Shown: piece after piece, positions 36,808 through 45,888 of the stretch | How the letters are laid out: each line of letters begins with the position of its first letter | Position numbering within the stretch: position 1 is the stretch's first letter | NCBI GenBank assembly: GCA_943789365.1 | Contig: CALSTV010000001.1 | Coordinates: 3,619,343 to 3,683,342 of the forward strand | DNA: 64,000 bases | Origin: an uncultured Flavobacteriaceae bacterium | GTDB lineage: Bacteria; Bacteroidota; Bacteroidia; Flavobacteriales; Flavobacteriaceae | Direction of reading: 5' to 3' | Notes under the pieces: generated by a model | Database searches by the model: none | The model's input: only the letters and a program-made list of their open reading frames with translations | Told to the model about the DNA's origin: nothing | Position numbers and translations under genes: made by a program

Positions 36808-38085
36808 ATGAAACAATTGCTCTTTTTTATTCTTATCTCTTACTCCATTGCATGCCCTGGACAAATTGACGAAGCAAAATCTATTATAAAAGAGCTAACA
36901 GCTTCCAAAATGCATGGAAGAGGTTATGTAAAAAAAGGCGATAAAATTGCTGCGAAGTACATAAAAAAGCAATTTGAAGCTATAGGGTTACAGCGGTTTG
37001 AAAAATCCTATTATCAAAAATTCAGCTTCCCAATCAACACACAACCAGGGGCTTTAGAGCTTCGCATCAACAACGCGCTGCTTATTCCTGGTGTAGATTA
37101 CCTCATTGACCCAAGCAGCCCGAGTATTAAAGGTACTTACAACACTACTATCTTAACCCCTAAAGACCTTCTAAACTCTGAATTATTCTTTAGCAAGCTA
37201 AATAACTCAGCAGGTAAAATACTACTTGTCAATTGCTACAATATGAAGCATTTGTCGAAACAAGAAACAACCTCTATTAGAGAGATTATCAGGTATCTTA
37301 AGTACAGTCCAGAACATCCAGCGCTGGCCACTATTGTTTTTAATAGTGAAAAATTAACTTGGTCAGGGAGTACAACTCAAAGTCAAAAAGCCTCTTTTAC
37401 GGTTTCAAAGCAGTTTGACCTTGAGAAAATAGAAACAATTAGCGTTCGGTCGAAAAGTGATTTTGAAAAGAAATACACTTCACAGAATTGTATTGGTTTT
37501 ATTCCAGGAATTTCGAATGATTCGATTGTAGTGGTTTCAGCACACTATGACCACCTTGGCAGAATGGGTTCAAAAACTTATTTTCCAGGGGCCAATGACA
37601 ATGCGAGTGGAATTGCTATGTTACTTCAAACCGCCAAGTATTTCGCAAGACCTGAAAACAAACCCAAACACATGTTAGTTTTTATGGCTTTTGGAGCTGA
37701 GGAAATAGGCCTTTTAGGTTCAAAATACTTTACCGAAAACCCTCTTTTCCCGTTGGTTAAAATTAAATTTTTAATAAATCTGGATCTCGCAGGGACGGGC
37801 GACAAAGGAATCCAAGTTGTAAATGGAAGTATTTTTAAACCACAATTCGAAAGGTTAAAAGAAATCAACAAACAACATAAATTACTACCAGAAGTCAAAA
37901 CAAGAGGAAGTGCCTGCAACAGCGACCATTGCTATTTTTACGAGAAAAACATTCCTTGTTTCTTTATATACACATTGGGAGGCACAAGGGCATACCACGA
38001 CATTTATGACCAATACAAAACACTCCCTTTAACAGAATTCACTAACTACAACAAACTCATAAGACTGTTTATTAAACAATTGTAA
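36808..38085 (+). CDS. M28-family metallopeptidase, secreted
   Basis: 425 residues from the ATG at 36808; a TTG 27 bp upstream would extend it but spoil the signal peptide (LLFFILISYSIACPGQ). Zinc ligands: His and Asp in SAHYDHLG and GANDNASG, Glu pair in GAEEIGLLGS, Asp in NLDLAGTG, His in TRAYHD. A PA-like insert precedes the peptidase domain. Di-zinc aminopeptidase acting outside the cytoplasm. Confidence 0.92.
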   Translation: MKQLLFFILISYSIACPGQIDEAKSIIKELTASKMHGRGYVKKGDKIAAKYIKKQFEAIGLQRFEKSYYQKFSFPINTQPGALELRINNALLIPGVDYLIDPSSPSIKGTYNTTILTPKDLLNSELFFSKLNNSAGKILLVNCYNMKHLSKQETTSIREIIRYLKYSPEHPALATIVFNSEKLTWSGSTTQSQKASFTVSKQFDLEKIETISVRSKSDFEKKYTSQNCIGFIPGISNDSIVVVSAHYDHLGRMGSKTYFPGANDNASGIAMLLQTAKYFARPENKPKHMLVFMAFGAEEIGLLGSKYFTENPLFPLVKIKFLINLDLAGTGDKGIQVVNGSIFKPQFERLKEINKQHKLLPEVKTRGSACNSDHCYFYEKNIPCFFIYTLGGTRAYHDIYDQYKTLPLTEFTNYNKLIRLFIKQL

Positions 38086-38164
38086 ACTTAAAAAAATAAT
38101 AAGTCAAATATTTTCTGTATCTTTAGTAGCAATGATTTTCAAACTGCACTAAAACACATAACTT

Positions 38165-38611
38165 ATGAGCACATCAAAAATTATTATTGATCAAGCATTG
38201 AAAGTTTATTTTGGAATTGTAGTCTATTTCTTTTTAATGAAGTTTGTCGGCCTCGAAAACTTCACAGAACTAAGAGCCCTCAATTTTATATTTGTTATCT
38301 GGGGTGTTAATGCTGCAATCAAAAAGAACATTTTAGTAAATTCGGATACTATGTATTTATCAAACCTTTCCATAGGTTTTTCTACTGCATTTTTCGCTGT
38401 CCTCGGAATAGCAATGTCCTTAATTTTTTACATTACTTTCATCAATTACGACCTAATCCATGTCATGGAAAACAGCAGTGTTTGGGGAAATAACCTAAGT
38501 CTTGGAATGGTAGTATTCGCCATCCTAATAGAAGGAATGGCTTCTTCTGTTATCTGTTCTTTTTTAGTGATGCAGTACTGGAAAAAACACAAAATTCAAC
38601 AAATTGCTTAA
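38165..38611 (+). CDS. Small membrane protein of unknown function
   Basis: 148 residues, four predicted membrane helices (about 15-30, 37-55, 72-95, 110-135). No motif recognised. Followed by a terminator after 11 bp. Confidence 0.7.
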   Translation: MSTSKIIIDQALKVYFGIVVYFFLMKFVGLENFTELRALNFIFVIWGVNAAIKKNILVNSDTMYLSNLSIGFSTAFFAVLGIAMSLIFYITFINYDLIHVMENSSVWGNNLSLGMVVFAILIEGMASSVICSFLVMQYWKKHKIQQIA

Positions 38612-38622
38612 ACGGCAGAAAA

Positions 38623-38649
38623 AAAGAGGTTCTTGTTAAGAACCTCTTT
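38623..38649. terminator. Bidirectional intrinsic terminator
   Basis: Perfect 12-bp stem AAAGAGGTTCTT/AAGAACCTCTTT, 3-nt loop, A-run before and T-run after; between convergent genes. Confidence 0.92.
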
Positions 38650-38670
38650 TTTTTATCTTTTATACTTACA

Positions 38671-39084
38671 CTAATGCGGTAGTTTACTTCTAACAACACC
38701 GTATGCAAAAGCGCCAACTACAGCGCTTGCAACTACCACGATAAACACAGGCATTTCTGCACCAATTAGAGTATACATGGGTCCCGGACATGCACCTGTT
38801 AAAGCCCACCCCAATCCAAATACAATTCCTCCAAAAAGATAACGATACACACCCTTTTCTGAAATTTTTTCTTTGATACTAACTCCTTCTAATGTTTGAA
38901 ACCGAAAGCGCTTCATTAAAAAAGTCATAACAACACCAATTCCAACAGCAGAGCCAATAACTCCATACATATGAAAAGACTGGAAACGAAACATTTCTTG
39001 GATTCTATACCAGGATATCACTTCCGATTTGGTCATAGTTACACCAAACAAGACACCTATTAATAGATATTTAATAAATTTCAT
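38671..39084 (-). CDS. YeeE/YedE-family half-transporter (DUF6691 type)
   Basis: 137 residues, four membrane helices. Contains GGIVFGLGWALTGACPGP, the Cys-containing core of the family. With the preceding 188-residue partner (3 bp apart) it forms the two-part YeeE/YedE transporter implicated in thiosulfate or other sulfur uptake. Confidence 0.9.
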   Translation of the reverse strand: MKFIKYLLIGVLFGVTMTKSEVISWYRIQEMFRFQSFHMYGVIGSAVGIGVVMTFLMKRFRFQTLEGVSIKEKISEKGVYRYLFGGIVFGLGWALTGACPGPMYTLIGAEMPVFIVVVASAVVGAFAYGVVRSKLPH

Positions 39085-39087
39085 AGC

Positions 39088-39654
39088 TTAAAAAATTAAT
39101 GGAAAAATTAAAAAAGTCATCAGTAACCCCCCAATAAAAAAACCAATAACAGCAATTAAGGAAGGTATCTGTAAATTCGACAAACCACTTATAGCATGAC
39201 CAGAAGTACAACCGCCTGCCCAACGGGTCCCAAAACCTACCAAGAAACCACCAATTACCATTATCAATGCACCTTTTATAGTTGCTAAACTTTCCCAACT
39301 AAAAATAGATAAAGGAGCCAATTCACCATCAAATTGAATACCTAAATTCAACAAATCTGATTTCGTTTCGGATGCTAACTTAAGAGGAATTCCACTGTCC
39401 AAAATGGTCACAGAAATATAACCTCCAATAATTCCCCCCGTCACAAAAACCAAATTCCAAATTTCAGTTTTCCAATCCACATTGAAATAGGAAAATTTCT
39501 TTCCTGCGCCGCCTATAGAACACAAAGTCTCCAAGGTCGATGAAACGCCAAAACGCTCTCCAAACCAAAGTAAAAAAAACATGACTAGAGCAATCATAGG
39601 ACCAGAAACATACCAAGCCCAAGGTTGACTAACAAACTCAATCAAAACATTCAT
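39088..39654 (-). CDS. YeeE/YedE-family half-transporter
   Basis: 188 residues, five membrane helices. Core motif GTRWAGGCTSGHAISGLSN with its conserved Cys. Pairs with the 137-residue protein downstream. Uptake of a sulfur compound is known for the family; the substrate here is inferred. Under a nearby ArsR-type regulator. Confidence 0.91.
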   Translation of the reverse strand: MNVLIEFVSQPWAWYVSGPMIALVMFFLLWFGERFGVSSTLETLCSIGGAGKKFSYFNVDWKTEIWNLVFVTGGIIGGYISVTILDSGIPLKLASETKSDLLNLGIQFDGELAPLSIFSWESLATIKGALIMVIGGFLVGFGTRWAGGCTSGHAISGLSNLQIPSLIAVIGFFIGGLLMTFLIFPLIF

Positions 39655-39738
39655 AAATTAGATTTTACAGTACTACACAGTTGTATAGACAACAAAACTA
39701 ATCATTTCTTGTTTAAGAGCACAATAAGTAACGAATTG

Positions 39739-40023
39739 TTAAATAACTTTTAGAAGTTCTATATCTGAAAGACTGTAGTGGTTAAATTTTCCAACTTTTT
39801 TTGATCTCAAAATACCATTGTCTTTCATTTTTATCAAATGATGCGACAACATAGATTGTTCAATTTCTGGAACTAGTGTTTTCTTCAAAGCGGAAACAGT
39901 AAGTGACTTCTTTACTCCTAGCGACTTAATAATTTGTAGACGTACAGGATGTGCTATCGTCCTAAGCGTTTTCGCCCGTTTTACTAAGTCAGATTCTGAG
40001 CTATTTATTGGGGTAGTATTCAT
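39739..40023 (-). CDS. ArsR-family winged-helix regulator
   Basis: 94 residues from the ATG at 40021-40023; the longer frame adds a hydrophobic, unlikely N-terminus. HTH RAKTLRTIAHPVRLQIIKSL and SMLSHHLIKMKDNGILRSKKVGKFNHYSLS. Few Cys, so not a classical arsenic sensor. Linkage to YeeE/YedE suggests sulfide/persulfide-type control, but the Cys pair of BigR/SqrR is absent. A perfect 10-bp palindrome lies in its promoter. Confidence 0.88.
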   Translation of the reverse strand: MNTTPINSSESDLVKRAKTLRTIAHPVRLQIIKSLGVKKSLTVSALKKTLVPEIEQSMLSHHLIKMKDNGILRSKKVGKFNHYSLSDIELLKVI

Positions 40024-40040
40024 AAAAAAATAAAAGTTTA

Positions 40041-40096
40041 GATACAAATATAGGAACATATGTTGTTTTATTCAAATATTATTGTATATTTGTATC
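40041..40096. promoter_or_regulatory. Divergent promoter pair: 12-bp inverted repeat and central palindrome
   Basis: GATACAAATATA (40041-40052) and its exact complement TATATTTGTATC (40085-40096) give a TATATTTG -7 box on each strand. A TTTG -33 box for the minus strand lies at 40073-40076 (20-nt spacer). The perfect palindrome AACATATGTT (40055-40064) sits in the arsR promoter spacer, a good position for a repressor operator. Confidence 0.65.
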
Positions 40097-40133
40097 AAAC
40101 AAACTGATTGTCAGAATGTTTATACCCCTTTTA

Positions 40134-40244
40134 ATGAAAAAGAAAAATGATAATGCGCTACCAGGTGACAATTACCCCTTAGACCTAAGGTATCATTACA
40201 ACAACAAAAAGGCTGTCCAAACGGACAGCCTTTTTTACTTCTAG
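40134..40244 (+). CDS. Possible 36-residue ORF or small RNA from the divergent promoter
   Basis: Downstream of the plus-strand TATATTTG (40085-40092), ATG 40134-40136 opens 36 codons with a basic N-terminus (MKKKNDNALPGDNYPLDLR) and ends at TAG 40242-40244. The terminator hairpin at 40206-40235 lies inside its last third, so the transcript would end within the frame. A small RNA of about 140 nt is as likely as a peptide. Confidence 0.3.
   Translation: MKKKNDNALPGDNYPLDLRYHYNNKKAVQTDSLFYF
40206..40235. terminator. Bidirectional intrinsic terminator
   Basis: AAAAAGGCTGTCC/GGACAGCCTTTTT, perfect 13-bp stem with a 4-nt loop, 23 bp beyond the NDH-2 stop. Serves the minus-strand gene and any plus-strand small transcript. 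Confidence 0.93.
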
Positions 40245-40258
40245 TTCTTTTACGTGTA

Positions 40259-41557
40259 TTAGAAAGATTCTTTATCTCTTTTCTTAAAAGGACGAACAAT
40301 GAGTCGAGTTTCCCTATCGAATCGAATGTAGTTATACACCCAATTAAAAAACACCACTACCTTATTACGTACTCCAATCAACGAAAACAGGTGCACAAAC
40401 ATCCATACGATCCAAGCGAACACCCCTTGAAACTTCCAATTTGGCAGGTCTACCACTGCTTTATTTCTACCAATAGTAGCCATAGACCCTTTATCATTGT
40501 ACTTAAAAGCAATTAATTCTTTTCCTTTTCTTTCTCTAACCAAGTTTTTCGCTAACAATGTTCCTTGTTGAATCGCTGGTTGCGCCATCATAGCGTGTCC
40601 TCTAGGATACACTTCAGAGGCCATACTCGCAACATCACCAATGGCATAGACTGAATCATAACCTTCTACTCTATTAAACGCGTCTACTTTAATTCTTTTG
40701 GCACGTTCAACAATACAGGTACTCTTTAGTCCTTTCATGGCAGTCCCTTCAACTCCAGCCGCCCAAATAACAATCTCTGTATTTAATTCTAAATCCGTAT
40801 TTGTTTTTACTTTTTTACCGTCATAGTCAGTTACAATCACCTCTTTCCAAATATTAACCCCCAGTCCAGCTAAAAAATCTTCTGCTTTTTTAGAAGATTG
40901 AGCACTCATCGCATCTAACAAGTTAGAAGATCCTTCGATGATATTTATTTCCATCTGCCGAATATCTAAATCAGGATAATCTTTTTGGAAAATATCCTTT
41001 TTCATTTCGGCTAAAGCGCCAGCAAGTTCAACTCCTGTTGGTCCACCACCTACGATAACAAAATTCATCAAAGCATTTCTTGTAGACAAGTCTTTAGTCA
41101 ACAAAGCTTCCTCTAAATTTTCTAGAATCAAACTTCTTATATTCAAAGATTGCGGTATGGTCTTCATCGCCATACTATGCTTTTCTATATTTTTATTTCC
41201 AAAGTAATTTGTTTTTGAACCTGTTGCCAACACCAATATATCGTATTCTAATTCTCCAATAGTGGTAACAATTTTTTTATGTGCATCATCTACAGATAAC
41301 ACCTCCGTCATTCGGTAATAATAATTGTCAACATCATTCAAAGTTTTACGCAGTGGAAAAGCAATAGACCCTGGTTCTAAACCACCCGTTGCAACTTGGT
41401 ACAAAAGTGGTTGAAACGTGTGGTAATTATGACGATCTATTAAAACTACTTGAAAATCTTTACCTCTTAATCCTTTAGACAAAGAAACTCCTGCAAAACC
41501 ACCACCAACAATCACAACTCTTGGGATACTCATTTTTGGTATATTCATAGACTTCAA
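40259..41557 (-). CDS. Type II NADH:quinone oxidoreductase (NDH-2)
   Basis: 432 residues. FAD site GGGFAGVSLSKGLRGKD, NAD site GGGPTGVELAGALAEMKK, second FAD motif YAIGDVASMASEVYPRGHAMMAQ. A C-terminal hydrophobic/amphipathic segment (FAWIVWMFVHLFSLIGVRNK) anchors it to the membrane. Oxidises NADH and reduces quinone without pumping protons. Monocistronic. Confidence 0.93.
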   Translation of the reverse strand: MKSMNIPKMSIPRVVIVGGGFAGVSLSKGLRGKDFQVVLIDRHNYHTFQPLLYQVATGGLEPGSIAFPLRKTLNDVDNYYYRMTEVLSVDDAHKKIVTTIGELEYDILVLATGSKTNYFGNKNIEKHSMAMKTIPQSLNIRSLILENLEEALLTKDLSTRNALMNFVIVGGGPTGVELAGALAEMKKDIFQKDYPDLDIRQMEINIIEGSSNLLDAMSAQSSKKAEDFLAGLGVNIWKEVIVTDYDGKKVKTNTDLELNTEIVIWAAGVEGTAMKGLKSTCIVERAKRIKVDAFNRVEGYDSVYAIGDVASMASEVYPRGHAMMAQPAIQQGTLLAKNLVRERKGKELIAFKYNDKGSMATIGRNKAVVDLPNWKFQGVFAWIVWMFVHLFSLIGVRNKVVVFFNWVYNYIRFDRETRLIVRPFKKRDKESF

Positions 41558-41745
41558 AATTTAACTACAAAACTATACTTTTTCCTAAAAATACCCTAGT
41601 TATTCAGTCAATATATTCTTGCAAACAAGCCCTTCTCTTTTGTTCTAAAAACCAAAAACATCGATTGATGGAAAAGATAATATTAAATCGCTATGTTTCG
41701 TAAAGATTTACAAGTTAAATTAGAGATTATTGTACGAATATTAGT

Positions 41746-41753
41746 TATTTTTG
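41746..41753 (+). promoter_or_regulatory. Promoter -7 element of the acyl-CoA reductase gene (TATTTTTG)
   Basis: Fits TAnnTTTG, 23 nt before the ATG at 41777. Its place argues against the longer frame starting at 41693. Confidence 0.55.
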
Positions 41754-41776
41754 CAACATCAAATCCTGAATCACAC

Positions 41777-42835
41777 ATGGAACTAAAAGAGAGAATTGAA
41801 GCCTTTATTTCTTTAGGGAAATTTCTAAGCCAATTTAGCACAAAAGGAATCCAGCAAAAAGAGAACATTCCTCATAACGAGTTGTTTTTCGATGCTTTTA
41901 AAATGCAAATAAAAAGAGCAAAAGAGTACAATGGATGGTTTACAGAAGACAATGTATTGTTTTCATTAGAAAGTTGGGGAAAAGCATTAACCGAAGAAAA
42001 TCTGCTGACATGGACAAAGCCTTATAAATTTGATAGTAATCCTTCTAAAAATGTGGCCGTTATCATGGCAGGAAACATTCCTTTAGTGGGTTTTCACGAT
42101 TTCCTTTCCGTGCTCATTTCAGGACACAGTCTTATTGCAAAGCTATCATCCAATGATAAATACTTTATTCCGTTAGTTGCAAAATACCTCGAATATGTAG
42201 CACCAAAGTTTAAAGGAAGCATCTCTTTTACTGAAGACAAATTAGAAGGTTTCGATGCGGTAATAGCTACTGGTAGTGATAATACTTCTAGATATTTTGA
42301 TTATTATTTTGGCAAACATCCTCATATCATTCGGAAAAACAGAAATACGGTAGCTGTTTTAGACGGCAATGAAACTGATACTCAGTTGGAAAAAATGAGC
42401 GATGATATTTTTCGCTATTTCGGATTAGGATGTCGAAGTATCTCTAAATTATTTCTGCCAAAAGGCTATGATTTAGATAAAATTTTTAAAGCGGTTTTTA
42501 AACATAAAGACATTGTAAATTACGAAAGATATGCAAACAATTACGAATACAACAAAGCCGTGTATTTGATGAGTTTATTTGACATTCGTGAAAATGGTTT
42601 TTTAATGCTAAAAGAAGACGAAAGCTACGCCTCGCCTATTTCATCACTTTTCTATGAATATTATGATGACATTGACGGTTTGAAGGAGAAACTAGCAAAA
42701 GATACCGACAAAATTCAATGCATAACAAGTGAAATAGAAATGCCCAATGCCATTGCTTTGGGAGCAACACAAACTCCTAATTTGTGGGAATATGCAGACG
42801 GAGTTGATACCCTTCAATTTTTATTAACAATTTAG
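41777..42835 (+). CDS. Acyl-CoA reductase (LuxC-like)
   Basis: 352 residues from the ATG at 41777 (MELKERIEAFISLGKFL), chosen because a promoter element lies within the longer frame. Aldehyde-dehydrogenase-like fold: NVAVIMAGNIPLVGFHDFLS, IATGSDNTSRYFDYYFGKHP, and the catalytic Cys in FGLGCRSISKLF. Reduces acyl-CoA to aldehyde. First gene of a same-strand run with serC and a SerA-like gene; the reason for this partnership is unclear. Confidence 0.88.
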   Translation: MELKERIEAFISLGKFLSQFSTKGIQQKENIPHNELFFDAFKMQIKRAKEYNGWFTEDNVLFSLESWGKALTEENLLTWTKPYKFDSNPSKNVAVIMAGNIPLVGFHDFLSVLISGHSLIAKLSSNDKYFIPLVAKYLEYVAPKFKGSISFTEDKLEGFDAVIATGSDNTSRYFDYYFGKHPHIIRKNRNTVAVLDGNETDTQLEKMSDDIFRYFGLGCRSISKLFLPKGYDLDKIFKAVFKHKDIVNYERYANNYEYNKAVYLMSLFDIRENGFLMLKEDESYASPISSLFYEYYDDIDGLKEKLAKDTDKIQCITSEIEMPNAIALGATQTPNLWEYADGVDTLQFLLTI

Positions 42836-42930
42836 TTGATATTTTAGCCGATTTTCAATTGCTAAATAAATAAAATTGTCGAAATTTGCATTTCGTTTTT
42901 ACGATATTAATCACATAGAAATCAAAACCA

Positions 42931-43992
42931 ATGAAAAAACATAATTTTAGCGCAGGACCATCTATCTTGCCTCAAGAAGTATTAAAGCAAGCTAGTGAAG
43001 CTGTCATAGATTTTAACGGTTTGGGATTGTCTCTTGTTGAGATCTCTCATAGATCTAAAGATTTTATTGCTGTAATGGACAATGCGCAAGCTTTGGTAAA
43101 AGAATTATTAGAGGTTCCTGAAGGTTATTCAGTATTGTTTTTACAAGGTGGAGCGAGTACTGAGTTTTTGATGGCTCCTTATAATTTATTAACTGAAGGT
43201 GGTAAAGCAGCGTATGTAGATACTGGTGCATGGAGTTCAAAAGCCATTAAAGAAGCAAAGAACTTTGGAGAAACTATTGTTGTTGCGTCTTCTAAAGATA
43301 AAGGTTACAGTTACATCCCTAAAGGATACGACATACCAAACGATGTTGATTATATACACTTCACTTCTAACAACACTATTTTTGGAACACAACTTAAAGA
43401 ATTCCCTGGTGGTAATGCTTTAAAAGTTGTCGACATGAGTTCTGATATCTTTTCAAGAAAAATTGATGTGAGTCAGTTCGACGTAATCTATGCAGGAGCA
43501 CAAAAAAATATGGGCCCTTCTGGTACCACTCTTGTCATTGTAAAAGATGCTATTTTTGGTACTTCTGGAAGAACAATTCCTTCTATGCTCGATTATGCTG
43601 TTCATGCAAAGGCAGGGAGCATGTTTAATACACCTCCTGTATTTCCAGTATACGTTTCTATGTTAACCTTAGAATGGCTAAAAGAAAAAGGTGGTATTGA
43701 TGCTATTGAAAAAATAAACAATGAAAAAGCAGCATTGTTATATAATGAAATTGACAGCAACCCTTCTTTTGTTGGATTTGCAGCTAAAGAAGACCGTTCT
43801 AACATGAACGTAACTTTTACCTTAGCGGACGAATCTAAAAAAGAAAAATTTGACGCATTGGCTGCTGAGGCAGGTATCAGCGGTATCAACGGTCATAGAT
43901 CAGTTGGCGGATACAGAGCAAGTATATACAATGCTATGCCTATAGAGAGTATTCAAGTACTTGTAAATGCAATGCAAGAAGTAAACAAATAA
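42931..43992 (+). CDS. serC: Phosphoserine aminotransferase
   Basis: 353 residues. Start [20 protein letters not shown] is family typical. PLP lysine is Lys192 in [27 protein letters not shown] near the end. Converts phosphohydroxypyruvate to phosphoserine; also used in PLP synthesis. Followed after 62 bp by the SerA-like dehydrogenase, the preceding pathway step. Confidence 0.96.
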   Translation: MKKHNFSAGPSILPQEVLKQASEAVIDFNGLGLSLVEISHRSKDFIAVMDNAQALVKELLEVPEGYSVLFLQGGASTEFLMAPYNLLTEGGKAAYVDTGAWSSKAIKEAKNFGETIVVASSKDKGYSYIPKGYDIPNDVDYIHFTSNNTIFGTQLKEFPGGNALKVVDMSSDIFSRKIDVSQFDVIYAGAQKNMGPSGTTLVIVKDAIFGTSGRTIPSMLDYAVHAKAGSMFNTPPVFPVYVSMLTLEWLKEKGGIDAIEKINNEKAALLYNEIDSNPSFVGFAAKEDRSNMNVTFTLADESKKEKFDALAAEAGISGINGHRSVGGYRASIYNAMPIESIQVLVNAMQEVNK

Positions 43993-44054
43993 AAGATATA
44001 GGAAACTTCTTAAAATATAAGGAATTCCTGTAAAACCCATAAAAATTAAATAGA

Positions 44055-45005
44055 ATGAAAGTATTAGCAAACGATGGACTGGCACAAAGTGGTGTAACTG
44101 CCTTAGAAGCAGCTGGATATGAAGTCATCCTAACAACTGTTGCTCAAGAGCAATTAGAAAACTACATCAACGAAGAAAATATAGATGTTTTATTGGTACG
44201 TAGTGCAACTACAGTACGTGAAGAATTGATTGATGCATGTCCTTCTATAAAAATCATTGGACGTGGTGGTGTTGGTATGGACAATATAGATGTTGAGTAT
44301 GCAAGAAACAAAGGTGTTCATGTAATCAATACACCTGCTGCCTCTTCTCACTCTGTTGGTGAATTGGTATTTGCGCATCTTTCTGGAATGGTAAGATTTC
44401 TAAATAATGCCAACAGAAATATGCCTTTAGAAGGTGAATCAAACTTCAAAGGTTTAAAAAAGGCATACGGTGCTGGAATTGAACTAAAAGGAAAAACATT
44501 AGGTGTTTTAGGTTTTGGACGTATTGGACAAGCTACCGCTACTATTGCTTTAAGGCTTGGAATGAAAGTAATTGCTTTCGATCCCTTTATGGAATCTGCT
44601 ACTTTGAATTTAGATTTCTTCGACGGTCAATCTATCGATATCAACATCGATACTATCTCTAAAGAAGAAGTACTTGCGCAAGCTGATTTTATAACGTTAC
44701 ATGTTCCGGCTCAAAAAGAATATGTTATTGGCAAGAAAGAAATCGAATCTATGAAAGACGGAGCCTTTATTGCAAACGCCGCACGTGGTGGTGTTATCGA
44801 TGAAGTTGAATTATTAGCTGCTCTAGACTCAGGAAAACTTGGAGGTGCTGCTTTGGACGTTTTTGAATCTGAACCAAAACCAGCCGTACAAATACTTATG
44901 AACCCTAAAGTATCCCTTACACCACACATTGGTGCTGCAACTGGGGAAGCTCAAGATAGAATTGGTACTGAATTAGCCAGTCAAATTATTGAATTACTTA
45001 AGTAA
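44055..45005 (+). CDS. serA: D-2-hydroxyacid dehydrogenase, SerA-like (no ACT domain)
   Basis: 316 residues. Rossmann motif LGVLGFGRIGQATA, catalytic Arg in VRSATTVREE/NAARGGVID region, Glu in DVFESEP, His in TPHIGAATGEAQ. No C-terminal regulatory ACT or ASB domain. With serC next door it is very probably the phosphoglycerate dehydrogenase of serine synthesis. Confidence 0.9.
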   Translation: MKVLANDGLAQSGVTALEAAGYEVILTTVAQEQLENYINEENIDVLLVRSATTVREELIDACPSIKIIGRGGVGMDNIDVEYARNKGVHVINTPAASSHSVGELVFAHLSGMVRFLNNANRNMPLEGESNFKGLKKAYGAGIELKGKTLGVLGFGRIGQATATIALRLGMKVIAFDPFMESATLNLDFFDGQSIDINIDTISKEEVLAQADFITLHVPAQKEYVIGKKEIESMKDGAFIANAARGGVIDEVELLAALDSGKLGGAALDVFESEPKPAVQILMNPKVSLTPHIGAATGEAQDRIGTELASQIIELLK

Positions 45006-45032
45006 AATCATCGAAATTTTATTTCATAGAAT

Positions 45033-45064
45033 AAAGGTTAACGTGCTATCAGGTTGACCTTTTT
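45033..45064 (+). terminator. Intrinsic terminator of the serC/serA transcript
   Basis: AAAGGTTAAC pairs with GTTGACCTTT (one mismatch), 10-nt loop, followed by TTTC. 28 bp after the stop. Confidence 0.7.
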
Positions 45065-45179
45065 CTATTTTTTAGCCTTAGTCTCAAATAAAGCATTTTG
45101 TTTTACAAAATTCTATTTCCCACTTATTTAATAGAAATTGAATTATGACATTAAATTTTTTCTAGCCTAATAAAACAAC

Positions 45180-45187
45180 TATCTTTG
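45180..45187 (+). promoter_or_regulatory. Promoter -7 element of yggS (TATCTTTG)
   Basis: Matches TAnnTTTG; 22 nt before the ATG at 45210. Confidence 0.55.
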
Positions 45188-45209
45188 ATTCTATTAAAAA
45201 GGTTCATAC

Positions 45210-45881
45210 ATGTCTATATCAAATCGGCTAACCACTATTGCTAGCATCATCCCCCTAAATGTAAGACTCGTTGCCGTTTCCAAGACCAAACCTATTGAGT
45301 ATATTCTTGAGGCTTATTCAACGGGGCATCGTGCTTTCGGTGAAAACAAAGTACAAGAGATGGTAGAAAAACACGCCGCTCTTCCTAAAGACATTGAATG
45401 GCATTTAATAGGTCACTTGCAAAAAAACAAAGTGAAGTACATTGCTTCTTTCGTCTCGCTTATACATGGTGTTGACAGTTTTTCTACCCTTAAAGAAATA
45501 AACAAACAAGCCATCAAACACAAGCGCATAATACCTTGCCTTTTACAAATAAAAATAGCACAAGAAACTAACAAATTCGGTTTCTCTTTCGAAGATGCTT
45601 CTGAATTAATTGATTCAAAGCGTTTAAAAGAGCTTACAAATGTTGATATTGTAGGTCTTATGGGTATGGCTACATTTACCGAGAATCAACAACAATTACA
45701 AAAAGAGTTTTCCAGTTTAAAATCGTTTTTCGACACAACAAAATTCGACGTCCTGTCCATGGGAATGAGTGGAGATTATTCATTAGCTATCCAAGAAGGA
45801 AGTACTATGGTACGTGTCGGCACTGCTATTTTTGGGTCGAGAAACACTCCAATTAAAGAAACGTTTTTAAACAAAACTTGA
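45210..45881 (+). CDS. yggS: YggS-family pyridoxal phosphate homeostasis protein
   Basis: 223 residues. PLP lysine Lys25 in VAVSKTKP; FGENKVQEMVEK; WHLIGHLQKNKVKYI; LSMGMSGDYSLAIQEGSTMVRVGTAIFG, all family motifs. Binds PLP and buffers it; no catalysis. First of a tight run (7 bp to the exonuclease). Confidence 0.95.
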   Translation: MSISNRLTTIASIIPLNVRLVAVSKTKPIEYILEAYSTGHRAFGENKVQEMVEKHAALPKDIEWHLIGHLQKNKVKYIASFVSLIHGVDSFSTLKEINKQAIKHKRIIPCLLQIKIAQETNKFGFSFEDASELIDSKRLKELTNVDIVGLMGMATFTENQQQLQKEFSSLKSFFDTTKFDVLSMGMSGDYSLAIQEGSTMVRVGTAIFGSRNTPIKETFLNKT

Positions 45882-45888
45882 TCCAGCA

